Positions 46,765 through 53,956 of a stretch of DNA of 64,000 nt are shown here, piece by piece. The stretch is from positions 1-64,000 of the forward strand of contig NZ_JOEH01000014.1 in the NCBI RefSeq assembly GCF_000719095.1, read 5' to 3'. Position numbers and translations under genes: made by a program. The notes below the pieces were generated by a model. It made no database searches. It was not told the origin of the DNA and was given only the letters and a program-made list of their open reading frames with translations. The stretch's first letter is position 1. The number at the start of each line of letters is the position of its first letter. Source of the DNA: Streptacidiphilus jeojiense (GTDB taxonomy: Bacteria > Actinomycetota > Actinomycetes > Streptomycetales > Streptomycetaceae).

Positions 46765-47688
46765 ATGACGATCATGAAGCGGTCCCTCGGGAACACCGGC
46801 GAGGATGTGACCATCCTCAGCTACGGCGCCATGGAACTGAGGGGCGCACCGCGCGGCCCCGAGATTGCGGACGACGACGCCGGACGTCTGCTGAACGCCG
46901 TCCTGGACGGCGGCATCAACCTGATCGACACCTCGCCCGACTACGGCCGCAGTGAGGAACTGATCGGCGCTCACATCGGCGGACGCAGGGACGAGTTCTT
47001 CCTCTCCTCCAAGTGCGGCTGCCCGCTTGACCTGCCGACCGACACTCCGCCGCCCTACCGGCACGACTTCAGTCCCGGGAACGTCCGCGCCAACGTCGAG
47101 CGGTCACTGCGGCGGCTACGCACCGACCGCATCGACCTGGTCCAGGTGCACATGTCGCCGAGCGAGGCGACGCTCCGGGAGGACCGTACGGTCGAGACGC
47201 TCAAGGACCTCCAGGCCGAAGGAAAGATCCGCTTCATCGGTATGTCGGGTATCCTGCCGAACCTGCCCGACCACCTGGCGATGGGTGTCTTCGACGTCTT
47301 CCAGATCCCGTACTCGGCGGTCCAGCGCGATCACGAGGCGCTCATCACCCGGGCTGCCGACGCGGGCGCGGGCACTCTGATCCGGGGCGGTGCGGCGCGC
47401 GGCGCTGCGGCGGAGGACAAGAAGTGGCGCAGCGGGCCGCTGAGCCAGGCCCCCGGCACCGCTCAGCGGAACTGGGAGACCTCCGGCATCGCCGAACTCC
47501 TCAGCGAGGCCGGCATGAGCAACATGGAGTTCGTCCTGCGCTTCACGCTCAGCCACCCCGGTCTGTCGACGACGATCGTCGGCACCGCCAACCCGGCCCA
47601 CCTCGCCGGCAACATCGCCGTCGCGGAGAAGGGTCCGTTGCCCGACGACCTCTACGAAGAGGCCAAGAAGCGCCTCCCCCTTCCGTAG
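46765..47688 (+). CDS. Aldo/keto reductase
   Basis: The protein has 307 residues. The catalytic tetrad is visible: Asp and Tyr in LIDTSPDYGRSEELIG, Lys in LSSKCG and His in LVQVHMSPSE. The TIM barrel continues with GKIRFIGMSG and ends with the NADP-binding LSTTIVGTANPAHLAGN. A 'GCGCPLD' after the Lys is characteristic of one actinobacterial subgroup. Followed by a strong hairpin. Confidence 0.92.
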   Translation: MTIMKRSLGNTGEDVTILSYGAMELRGAPRGPEIADDDAGRLLNAVLDGGINLIDTSPDYGRSEELIGAHIGGRRDEFFLSSKCGCPLDLPTDTPPPYRHDFSPGNVRANVERSLRRLRTDRIDLVQVHMSPSEATLREDRTVETLKDLQAEGKIRFIGMSGILPNLPDHLAMGVFDVFQIPYSAVQRDHEALITRAADAGAGTLIRGGAARGAAAEDKKWRSGPLSQAPGTAQRNWETSGIAELLSEAGMSNMEFVLRFTLSHPGLSTTIVGTANPAHLAGNIAVAEKGPLPDDLYEEAKKRLPLP

Positions 47689-47715
47689 GACCGCGCGCGG
47701 AAAGGGCCAACGGCG

Positions 47716-47778
47716 GCCGCAGGCACGGCCCTGCTCACTACAGCCCCGGCATCTCGCCGGGGCTGTAGTGCCTGCGGC
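47716..47778 (+). terminator. Compound hairpin terminator
   Basis: The main hairpin is CACTACAGCCCCGGC (47736-47750) with GCCGGGGCTGTAGTG (47756-47770), a perfect 15-bp stem and 5-base loop. A second perfect pair, GCCGCAGGCAC (47716-47726) with GTGCCTGCGGC (47768-47778), shares three bases with the first, so the full stems compete or stack with an internal loop. Confidence 0.82.
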
Positions 47779-47906
47779 GCTCCCATCTGTCCGGCCCGAG
47801 GTGGTACCAGAGCTTGGCGGGCATGATTGCTGCGGCATAGCGTTGGTCACCGACCGCTGCGCCGACCCCACCGCGTGAAGCCCTCGACCAGGATCAGGAC
47901 GGACAC

Positions 47907-48524
47907 ATGTCAGACGAGATCTCGCCCGACCTGCGGGCCTCGCATGCGGATCGGGACCGGGTGGTCGAGGTGCTGCGGGTCGCGGCGGGTGACGGCCGGC
48001 TGACCTCGGAGGAGTTGGACGAGCGGCTGGAAGCCGCACTGTCCGCGCGGACCGTCAGCGAACTGACGGCGCTCACCGCCGACCTGCCGCCCGTGTCGGC
48101 CTCCGGCGGCGCGATGGTGGCTGAGGTCAAGGACGTCCTGCGGATCGAGCGGAGGTTCAGTCCGGTCAAACGTGTGGGCCGCTGGGTGGTGCCGCGACGA
48201 CTGGAACTGGCGACGGAGTTCAGCGAGGTGACGCTCGACTTCACAGAGGCAGTGATCACGCAGGACACCCTGCAGATCGATATGGACATGCAGGGCAAGA
48301 ACCTGATCCTGATCACCAAGCCGGGCATCGTGGTCGACACCGATGCCCTGAACCTGGCCTTCAGCAAGGTCAAGATCCGTCACGCCCCGGACCCGGACAT
48401 GCCGATCACCCTCCGCGTGGAACTGGTCGGCAAGAAGAGCTTCGGCCGCGTCGTCGTACGGCACCCGAGGAAGAGAGCCGCCCGACGGCTACTGGGAAGG
48501 CCCGCACACCGTCCCGCCGACTGA
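47907..48524 (+). CDS. DUF1707-domain protein
   Basis: The protein has 205 residues. Residues 8-62 are DUF1707 (LRASHADRDRVVEVLRVAAG, GRLTSEELDERLEAALSART, ELTALTADLP), a short helical domain frequent in actinobacteria. The remainder is a beta-rich DUF2154/LiaF-like part (VTLDFTEAVITQDTLQIDMD) with a basic end. No membrane helix. It may bind envelope or regulatory partners; function is unknown. Confidence 0.85.
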   Translation: MSDEISPDLRASHADRDRVVEVLRVAAGDGRLTSEELDERLEAALSARTVSELTALTADLPPVSASGGAMVAEVKDVLRIERRFSPVKRVGRWVVPRRLELATEFSEVTLDFTEAVITQDTLQIDMDMQGKNLILITKPGIVVDTDALNLAFSKVKIRHAPDPDMPITLRVELVGKKSFGRVVVRHPRKRAARRLLGRPAHRPAD

Positions 48525-48606
48525 CGGCTTCCCATGACTCTGCGATGCTGATCGAACGTGCCGGACCGCGTCACTGTCGGGGCGCAAGGATCTCATCGTC
48601 GAGGAC

Positions 48607-49608
48607 ATGGTGCTGCAAGTCGATCATCTCGTCGAATTGCTCGGCCTCGGGTCGGCCGCCGGGCCGGCGACCAATCTGAAGCCGGGTGATCCGAATCCGG
48701 TGTTCGCCGTCGACACCGAGCGAGGGCCGTGGGTCATCAAGACCCTGCGACCGGCCGGACCCTGGTGGTTCGACCGGGCACGGCGTGCGGCCAGCCTTGA
48801 ACAGGCAGCTCTGGCCGCGGGCGTCGCGATGCCCGGTGTCGCACCGACCGTTCCCGGAGAGCGGATCGGCATGTGGACTCCGAACGGGGACGGCTCCTTT
48901 GCCCGCGCGCTGATCCGCATCGACGGATCCCACCCGACTGTCCCGCTTGCCCCGGAAGTCTCCCGCTGGGTCGGAGCGACGCTGGCTGCCCTCGAAGCTG
49001 TCGCACCACCGGTCCCCGGAGCATGGGAGGAGACCGGCTACCCGACGTACTCGGCCCCGGAGTGGGCCGAGTGGCTGGACGAGGCCCACACCCTCGGCGT
49101 GCTCTCCTCGGCGCAGGTCGTCGACGCTGTGCATCTGATCGCCGATCTCAACGAGCGTGTTGAGAGCGGCATCGCGAGGCGCCCGGGGCTCAAGGTGCTG
49201 CACCGGGATGTGAGTCCCGTCAACGTCCTGCTGACCGAAAACGGCCCGCAGCTGCTGGACTTCGACTCTGCCGGCCCGCAGGTGCCGTGGTGGGAGGCGG
49301 TCGGGCACTTCTTCGCCCTGGCCAGTCCGGACCTGGGCCGGATCGAACCGGACCGCCGGAGCATCGACGCCGCCGTTGCGGGCTACCGCGACGGCGGCGG
49401 TGAAGCCGGACCGGCCGAGCCGGAGGCCTTCACCGGAAGGCTCGCGGCGGATCTGTCGTATGCGGCGTTCCTGCTGTGGAACGCCTGCGGCCATCGCGGA
49501 GGTGACGCCGCGTGGCATCTTCGGTGCGCCCACGGTATGCGAAAATCCCTGCGCACGCTCAGCTCGATCTGCACCTCGGCGCAGCGTTGGTCGACCTGGC
49601 TGCGCTGA
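48607..49608 (+). CDS. Aminoglycoside phosphotransferase-family kinase
   Basis: The protein has 333 residues. The kinase-like fold shows WVIKTLRP (nucleotide-binding Lys), catalytic loop LHRDVSPVNVLL and metal-binding LLDFDSAG. These are the Brenner and DFG-equivalent motifs of the APH/fructosamine-kinase superfamily. The substrate may be a sugar or small molecule rather than an antibiotic. Its stop lies 11 bases from the end of the convergent methyltransferase gene. Confidence 0.88.
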   Translation: MVLQVDHLVELLGLGSAAGPATNLKPGDPNPVFAVDTERGPWVIKTLRPAGPWWFDRARRAASLEQAALAAGVAMPGVAPTVPGERIGMWTPNGDGSFARALIRIDGSHPTVPLAPEVSRWVGATLAALEAVAPPVPGAWEETGYPTYSAPEWAEWLDEAHTLGVLSSAQVVDAVHLIADLNERVESGIARRPGLKVLHRDVSPVNVLLTENGPQLLDFDSAGPQVPWWEAVGHFFALASPDLGRIEPDRRSIDAAVAGYRDGGGEAGPAEPEAFTGRLAADLSYAAFLLWNACGHRGGDAAWHLRCAHGMRKSLRTLSSICTSAQRWSTWLR

Positions 49609-49619
49609 TGGAGACACCG

Positions 49620-50390
49620 TCAGGACTCCGCTCTTCTGCGGGCGGCGAGCAGCAGGATCGGGGGACGTCGCAGGTGTTCGGCCAGTTCGGGGCGGGTGTG
49701 CAGGGCTGTGGCGGTCGGGGTGGGTTCCTCGATGGCGGTGAGGTCCAAGCCGGCACCCAGCAGCGTGGCGATCAGCGTGGAGGTGCGTCGGTGGTGTTTC
49801 CCGACGCCCTCGAGGATCCAGTGCTGCGTGCGCGGCCCTTCGGAGGCGTAGTCGTCGACCGGCCAGACCCAGCCTGCGCCGATGTGGCAGCCTTCCTCGG
49901 CTTCGCCGGTCTGCAGCCAGCCGGGCATGCCCCGGTGGGCGGTGCAGATCGGATGCTCCTGGGAGAAGACCAGCCGTCCCCCGGGACGCAGCCAGTCGGC
50001 GATGCGCCGCACCAGAGCCGGGTAGTCGGCCACGTAGTGCAGCACCATGCTGCTGACGACCAGGTCCGCGGACCTGGACGGCAGGCTCAGCGACTCCAGG
50101 TCCGCCTGGATGAAACGGACCCTGGGATGCGGTTCGGCGTTCGCCAGCATCCGCCGTGACGCGTCCACTGCCACCACCTCCGCCGCTTCGGCGTCGGCGA
50201 GCCGGCGGGCGAGCGCCCCGGTCCCACACCCCAGGTCGACCACCGACGCGCCCTGCACCGCGGGAAGGTGTCGGGCCATGGCGGGGATCTCCAGGGCCTC
50301 GTTGATTCCGGCGCCGGTGGCCCGCAGCCGTCGGTAGCCGTCGTGGAATCGCGGGTCGTCGTACAGGTCCCGGCCCTCGACCGGGGTCAC
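49620..50390 (-). CDS. SAM-dependent methyltransferase coupled to the RibE/RibB fusion
   Basis: The protein has 256 residues. Motif I VVDLGCGTGALARRLADAEA, motif II VVAVDASRRMLANAE, VRFIQADLESLSLP, LVVSSMVLHYVADY and RPGGRLVFSQEHPI are UbiE-like. GTG at 50390 overlaps the TGA of the flavin fusion gene by 4 bases, so it is co-translated with it and under the same riboswitch. A flavin- or lumazine-related substrate is therefore a reasonable inference. Confidence 0.9.
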   Translation of the reverse strand: MTPVEGRDLYDDPRFHDGYRRLRATGAGINEALEIPAMARHLPAVQGASVVDLGCGTGALARRLADAEAAEVVAVDASRRMLANAEPHPRVRFIQADLESLSLPSRSADLVVSSMVLHYVADYPALVRRIADWLRPGGRLVFSQEHPICTAHRGMPGWLQTGEAEEGCHIGAGWVWPVDDYASEGPRTQHWILEGVGKHHRRTSTLIATLLGAGLDLTAIEEPTPTATALHTRPELAEHLRRPPILLLAARRRAES

Positions 50391-51607
50391 AGGTACTCCA
50401 CCAGATCCGCGATGTCGAGCAGGGGCAGGCCCCACTGCAAGGCGGCGACCTCCAGTTCGGCCGCCCTGGCCATGGTGCCGTCGGCGTTCATGACCTCGCA
50501 GCACACCCCCACCGGTGGCAGCCCCGCAGCGGTGCACAGGGCCACGGTCGCCTCGGTGTGGCCGGCACGCTCGGCGAGACCGCCGGCCCTGGCGGCCAGC
50601 GGGAACACATGCCCGGGTCGCAGGAAGTCGTCCGGGCGAGCGTCGGGATGCGCCAGGCGGCGCACGGTCGCGGCGCGTTCGGCAGCCGAGACTCCGCTGC
50701 CGGTGCCGGACGCCAGGTCCACCGGAATGTGCGGCCGGGTTCCGTGCCGGTCACCCGGTCCCGGGATCGGCCCGAGTTCCAGCCGCTCCAGTACGCCCGG
50801 CGCGCACGGCACGGTGGTGTGACCGCAGACCTGGGTCAGCAGGAAGGTGAACGCCTCCGGCCGCAGCCCCGCCCCCGCGAACACCACGTCGCCCTCGGCT
50901 TCCCGGTCCGGATCCCAGACCATGACGCCGCCGCCGGCCGCGAGCTGCGCCACCGCCTGCTGCACGCCCCGGGCTCCGGTGACCCGCCCCGCCCAGGGCA
51001 GCGCGGCGACCACCTCGGCCACGGCCCGACGCGGGTCGCACGGCCAGCGCCGGGCCAACCGGGTCATCAGGTCGATCTCCAGGTTGACCCGGTCCCCGGC
51101 CGCCAGATCCGCCAGGGTGGTCTGCTGCAGGGTCAGCGGGACGAGCACCACGGCGAAGCGGTCCCGGCCCACTTCGGCGACGGTGAGGCTGACACCGTCC
51201 ACGGCGATCTGGGACTTGGGCATCATCAGTGCCTGGCACCGGTCCGGAGGCTTGATCCACAAGCGCCGGGCGATCCCCTCGTCGTCGATCCGGACGACCT
51301 TGCCCACGGCCTCGACATCGCCCTGCACCAGGTGCCCGCTGCTGAAGTCGCCGAGCCGCAGCGGTGTCTCCACATTGACGCGCATCCCGGGCCGCAGCTC
51401 TCCGAGCGTCGACCTGCGCCGGGTGTCGGCGGACAACGCGGCCTCCAGGACGCCCTCCGCCCGCCCCGAGGACGTCGCTCTGAGCCCCACCCCGTTCAAG
51501 CAGAACGTTCCGCACCCGGCGGCAGCGGCCCGTGGGGCGCTGACCGCGATGTGATCCTGATCGGCCGACACGACGGCGCCGATCTCGCAAATGTGCCCGT
51601 TGAACAC
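50387..51607 (-). CDS. Riboflavin synthase-like / DHBP synthase (RibB) fusion
   Basis: The protein has 406 residues. Residues 1-195 are two lumazine-binding barrels (MFNGHICEIGAVVS, LNGVGLRA, SGHLVQGDVEAVG; then IAVDGVSLTVAEVG, VNLEID). Residues 205-406 are 3,4-dihydroxy-2-butanone-4-phosphate synthase with DPDREAEGDVVFAG, SGVSAAERAATVRRL, RPGHVFPLAA and HTEATVAL, so this half looks active. In the first barrel the Cys and second His of the riboflavin synthase site (NGxCL and GHLxxGH) are replaced by Gly and Asp, and MFTGI is MFNGH. The GTG start has GGGAGG. An RFN riboswitch and terminator lie upstream; a methyltransferase is coupled downstream. Confidence 0.9.
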   Translation of the reverse strand: MFNGHICEIGAVVSADQDHIAVSAPRAAAAGCGTFCLNGVGLRATSSGRAEGVLEAALSADTRRRSTLGELRPGMRVNVETPLRLGDFSSGHLVQGDVEAVGKVVRIDDEGIARRLWIKPPDRCQALMMPKSQIAVDGVSLTVAEVGRDRFAVVLVPLTLQQTTLADLAAGDRVNLEIDLMTRLARRWPCDPRRAVAEVVAALPWAGRVTGARGVQQAVAQLAAGGGVMVWDPDREAEGDVVFAGAGLRPEAFTFLLTQVCGHTTVPCAPGVLERLELGPIPGPGDRHGTRPHIPVDLASGTGSGVSAAERAATVRRLAHPDARPDDFLRPGHVFPLAARAGGLAERAGHTEATVALCTAAGLPPVGVCCEVMNADGTMARAAELEVAALQWGLPLLDIADLVEYL

Positions 51608-51654
51608 CTGGTGTCGCCTCCCGACGGCGGCAGGAGGACCCTGCCGGCACTGAG

Positions 51655-51683
51655 AAAAAACCCAGGAGCCCGCGTCGGGCCCG
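51655..51683 (-). terminator. Riboswitch-linked intrinsic terminator
   Basis: On the minus strand GGGCCCG (51682-51676) pairs with CGGGCTC (51672-51666), loop ACG, one G-U pair, followed by CTGGG and six T residues (51660-51655). A T6 tract is rare in this GC-rich sequence and its place between the RFN element and the start codon argues for transcription attenuation. Confidence 0.72.
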
Positions 51684-51687
51684 AGAG

Positions 51688-51790
51688 GTGACGGGGTCTC
51701 ACCGTATGGCCCGGAATCGCACCGAGTCGTCCCACCGCAGACGGCGGAACTGGCGGACTGTCACCGCCACACCTGGAATCACACCGCTGC
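51688..51790 (-). promoter_or_regulatory. FMN riboswitch (RFN element), divergent
   Basis: On the minus strand the order is GGTGTGATTCC, then GGCGGTGACAGTCCGCC, a variable hairpin segment, then GGTGCGATTCCGGG and ACGGTGAGACCCCGT. This reproduces the two GGTGxxATTCC and two CGGTGAxAGTCCG-type blocks, in order and spacing, of actinobacterial FMN riboswitches. The last block (GAGACCCCGT in place of GAAAGTCCGGATGGG) is the least conserved, so ligand affinity may be altered. It precedes a flavin gene and a T-tract terminator. Confidence 0.78.
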
Positions 51791-51792
51791 CC

Positions 51793-51821
51793 ATCTAACA
51801 CGTGGTCAATTCATCGAGCAA
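51793..51821 (-). promoter_or_regulatory. Promoter of the riboswitch-flavin operon
   Basis: TTGCTC (51821-51816), a 17-base spacer and TTAGAT (51798-51793) on the minus strand make a plausible -35/-10 pair. Transcription would start about 51786, just before the first riboswitch block. Confidence 0.5.
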
Positions 51822-51849
51822 GTACCGGTCGCAGCACCGTCCAGCGATC

Positions 51850-51960
51850 CGCGCCCTCGCCAAGGCGCGAGCGTTGGCCGGGCGAGCGGTGTTCGTGGAC
51901 GACACCCCCTGGGACGTCCAGGCCGCCTATCGGGCCGGCGTGCCCTCGGCCCACGCTCGT
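51850..51960 (+). pseudogene. Fragment of a HAD-like hydrolase gene
   Basis: The frame encodes ALAGRAVFVDDTPWDVQAAY followed by RAGVP, the conserved motif IV region of HAD phosphatases (VGDTPxDVxAARxAGVP). Nothing before or after it fits the rest of the family, so this is probably a leftover of about 35 codons. Confidence 0.5.
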
Positions 51961-51983
51961 CGAGGCAGTGAAGGTTCTACGGC

Positions 51984-52319
51984 TCAGCTTCCGCCGAGGG
52001 CCCGCTGCAACTCCGCTTTGTTCATGGACGAGCGGCCCTTGATGTTGCGCTGCTTGGCCTGGTTGTAGAGCTGGTCGTAGGTCGGGCCGCCGGAGCCCCG
52101 GTGCGAACGCAGTCCGCCGCGCTTGGCAGAGGACATGTCGTGGGTCGAGCTGCGGCTGGCGGTCTTGGACTCACCGCTGCGGGCGCGTTCCTTGTTCACC
52201 GTGCGGGCCGCGATCTCCTTGGCCCGCTTCTCGCCCTCCCCGCGCTTCTTCGCGCTGTCCTTGATGTGCTTGTACTGACGCTCCCGCTTGGGACTCGATC
52301 CGGAAGGCACTGCATCCAC
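51984..52319 (-). CDS. Basic 'plasmid stabilization'-type protein with SAP/Rho-N-like end
   Basis: The protein has 111 residues, strongly basic: SSPKRERQYKHIKDSAKKRG, RAKEIAARTVNKERAR, SRSSTHDMSSAKRGG, then a C-terminal YDQLYNQAKQRNIKGRSSMN and KAELQRALG that resembles a small Rho-N/SAP helix-extended-helix. It belongs to a widespread actinobacterial family annotated as plasmid stabilization protein, without experimental support that I know of. GTG at 52319 has AGGAG five bases upstream. Nucleic-acid binding is likely. Confidence 0.85.
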   Translation of the reverse strand: MDAVPSGSSPKRERQYKHIKDSAKKRGEGEKRAKEIAARTVNKERARSGESKTASRSSTHDMSSAKRGGLRSHRGSGGPTYDQLYNQAKQRNIKGRSSMNKAELQRALGGS

Positions 52320-52634
52320 CCGCTCTCCTGGGAGGCTGGATTCTCTGGCTCGCTCGCCTACCCCGGATCCGCGAAGTCATGGGTGGTTCCGGGCGACGAG
52401 GCCCCCCCGTAGGCCCGCCCGACCGGAGCCGGGAGCGGCGTAGGCCGAGGCCGACGGCAGGTCGTCGACTGGGCAGAGGGCGCGCAGCCGCCAGGTCACT
52501 ACCGTTTCATCCTCTGGGAGGATATTGCCGGCGGGCAGGCATTGCTTGTGCGGAACAGGACAGCCGGACCGGAAGAGGACGAGATCCGTCCGGACCGCTG
52601 GTCCAGTACTGCCGCCGGAAGCGAGGGCTGACTC
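52320..52634. other. 315-base intergenic region upstream of a STAS gene
   Basis: It holds a short palindrome (ATCCTC, TGG, GAGGAT at 52509-52523) and presumably the promoter of the STAS gene at 52635. I find no clear gene; an overlapping 129-codon frame has no family features. Confidence 0.45.
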
Positions 52635-52997
52635 ATGCCCCTACGCGTTCACACCAGTGCCGGCCGCGCGGTGATCGCGCTGCCCGAAGAAGTCGACATC
52701 AACAATATCGAGGCCATCCGCGTCGTGGCGCGCACCCAGGTGTGGGGGGCATTGCCGCAGCTGCGTGAGATCGTGTTCGACCTCACCGGCACGGCCTACT
52801 TCGGCACCGAGGCCGTCCACCTGATCCGTGACACCCGGCGCCGCGGCCTTGACCACGGCGTGTGCGTGTTCGTGGTCTGCCTGTCGCCGATGCACCGGCG
52901 GCTCCTGAGCTCTATGGGGCTCGGTCCCGACATCGTGCCACCGGACCCTGCCCACAGCCGGATCAGGCTGCCACGGCAACGAGGGCCCAGTTCCTGA
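52635..52997 (+). CDS. STAS-domain protein (anti-sigma factor antagonist-like)
   Basis: The protein has 120 residues. The fold reads AGRAVIALPEEVDINNIEAI, LREIVFDLTGTAYFGTEAVH and CLSPMHRRLLSSMGLGPDIV, matching anti-anti-sigma STAS domains. The phospho-acceptor Ser of the usual DSSG motif is replaced (YFGTEAV has Thr), so phosphorylation by an anti-sigma kinase would have to use Thr or be absent. Confidence 0.8.
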   Translation: MPLRVHTSAGRAVIALPEEVDINNIEAIRVVARTQVWGALPQLREIVFDLTGTAYFGTEAVHLIRDTRRRGLDHGVCVFVVCLSPMHRRLLSSMGLGPDIVPPDPAHSRIRLPRQRGPSS

Positions 52998-53023
52998 AGC
53001 TCCCGGCGGGCGTGTCACCGGCT

Positions 53024-53362
53024 TCACTCCCCTTTCTGGTGCTGAGCTTCCTCGGGGCCGGGGTTCTGGTGGACGGCGAGCAGTGCCAGGAGTTCGGCGA
53101 CGGTTGATCCGGTGTCAGCGGGGTGGCGCAGGGAGGTGTCGGCGCTCACCTGGTAGTGGTTGGAGCGGCCCTGGCGCGTGTGGGCGAGGTAGCCGCCGGC
53201 TTCGAGGTCCGCGATGATCCGCTGGACCGCACGCTCGGTCAGCAGGCAGTGAACAGCGATGTCACGCACTCGGGTGCCCGGGTCGCGGGCGATCGCAGCC
53301 AGCACGCGGGCATGGTTGGTCAAGAAGGTCCAACCCGGTCGGCCATCGGAAGCTGCATCCAT
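53024..53362 (-). CDS. Winged-helix (MarR/ArsR-like) regulator
   Basis: The protein has 112 residues. WTFLTNHARVLAAIARDPGT, VRDIAVHCLLTERAVQRIIA, DLEAGGYLAHTRQGRSNHYQ form a complete winged helix. ATG at 53362 follows GGAGGAATGG and is preferred to an upstream frame start at 53398. It is divergent from a STAS gene across a long dyad-containing AT-rich region. Confidence 0.85.
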   Translation of the reverse strand: MDAASDGRPGWTFLTNHARVLAAIARDPGTRVRDIAVHCLLTERAVQRIIADLEAGGYLAHTRQGRSNHYQVSADTSLRHPADTGSTVAELLALLAVHQNPGPEEAQHQKGE

Positions 53363-53383
53363 TCCTCCAATATAGGACCTCTG

Positions 53384-53435
53384 GTTCACGCCTATCAATT
53401 AACGAAAACAAATTCGTGTATAGGTTGACGTGAAC
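53384..53435. promoter_or_regulatory. Large nested dyad in the divergent winged-helix/STAS promoter
   Basis: Outer arms GTTCACG (53384-53390) and CGTGAAC (53429-53435) and inner arms ACGAA (53402-53406) and TTCGT (53413-53417) share exactly the same centre (53409.5). CCTAT (53391-53395) and ATAGG (53420-53424) form a further, slightly offset pair. A TTGACG -35 (53425-53430) with CATGCT (53448-53453), 17-base spacer, overlaps the right arm and would drive the STAS gene, so binding here should repress it. Confidence 0.65.
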
Positions 53436-53489
53436 TGTAGGACTGTGCATGCTGGACGCGTACATTCGGCAGCCCAGGGAGCTACGGCC

Positions 53490-53933
53490 ATGTCCCCCTC
53501 TGACGGTGTAACGGCGCCAGGCGGAACGAGTGGCGCGAGTTCACACAGCCGCGAGGCCTTGACGGTCGGTTCGGACTTGCTCCACATACGGATCGAACCG
53601 GTCGGCCCACTCACGCGGGTCACGTTGGCCGGCGAGATCGACTGTGACTCCACCGCGCTGCTCAAAGCCGCGCTCACCCGAGCTCTGGACGACTGCAGTG
53701 ACAGCCTGGAGTTGGACTTCGGGGCCGTGCGCTTCTGCGACTGCTCAGGGCTGAACGTCCTCCTGCACATCCGTGCATGCGCCGAGAACCGCGGCGTGAG
53801 GCTGACCTTGGCCCGAGCCGACTACGCAGTGCAGCGCCTGCTCGAGCTCACCGAGACCCGTGCACTCTTCTGCCTCACCGACCCTGCGCCGGCACCGCCG
53901 CCGAACCCTCCCGACGTCGCGGGCCCGGTCTGA
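53490..53933 (+). CDS. STAS-domain anti-anti-sigma factor
   Basis: The protein has 147 residues. After a Ser/Gly-rich start, VTLAGEIDCDSTALLKAALT, LELDFGAVRFCDCSGLNVLL and RGVRLTLARADYAVQRLLEL are the conserved STAS blocks. The phosphorylatable Ser is in FCDCSGLNVL. It would bind an anti-sigma (RsbW-like) kinase and release a SigB/SigF-type sigma factor. Tail is Pro-rich. Confidence 0.9.
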   Translation: MSPSDGVTAPGGTSGASSHSREALTVGSDLLHIRIEPVGPLTRVTLAGEIDCDSTALLKAALTRALDDCSDSLELDFGAVRFCDCSGLNVLLHIRACAENRGVRLTLARADYAVQRLLELTETRALFCLTDPAPAPPPNPPDVAGPV

Positions 53934-53956
53934 GCGGAGGCCGCTGCGCCAGGCCC

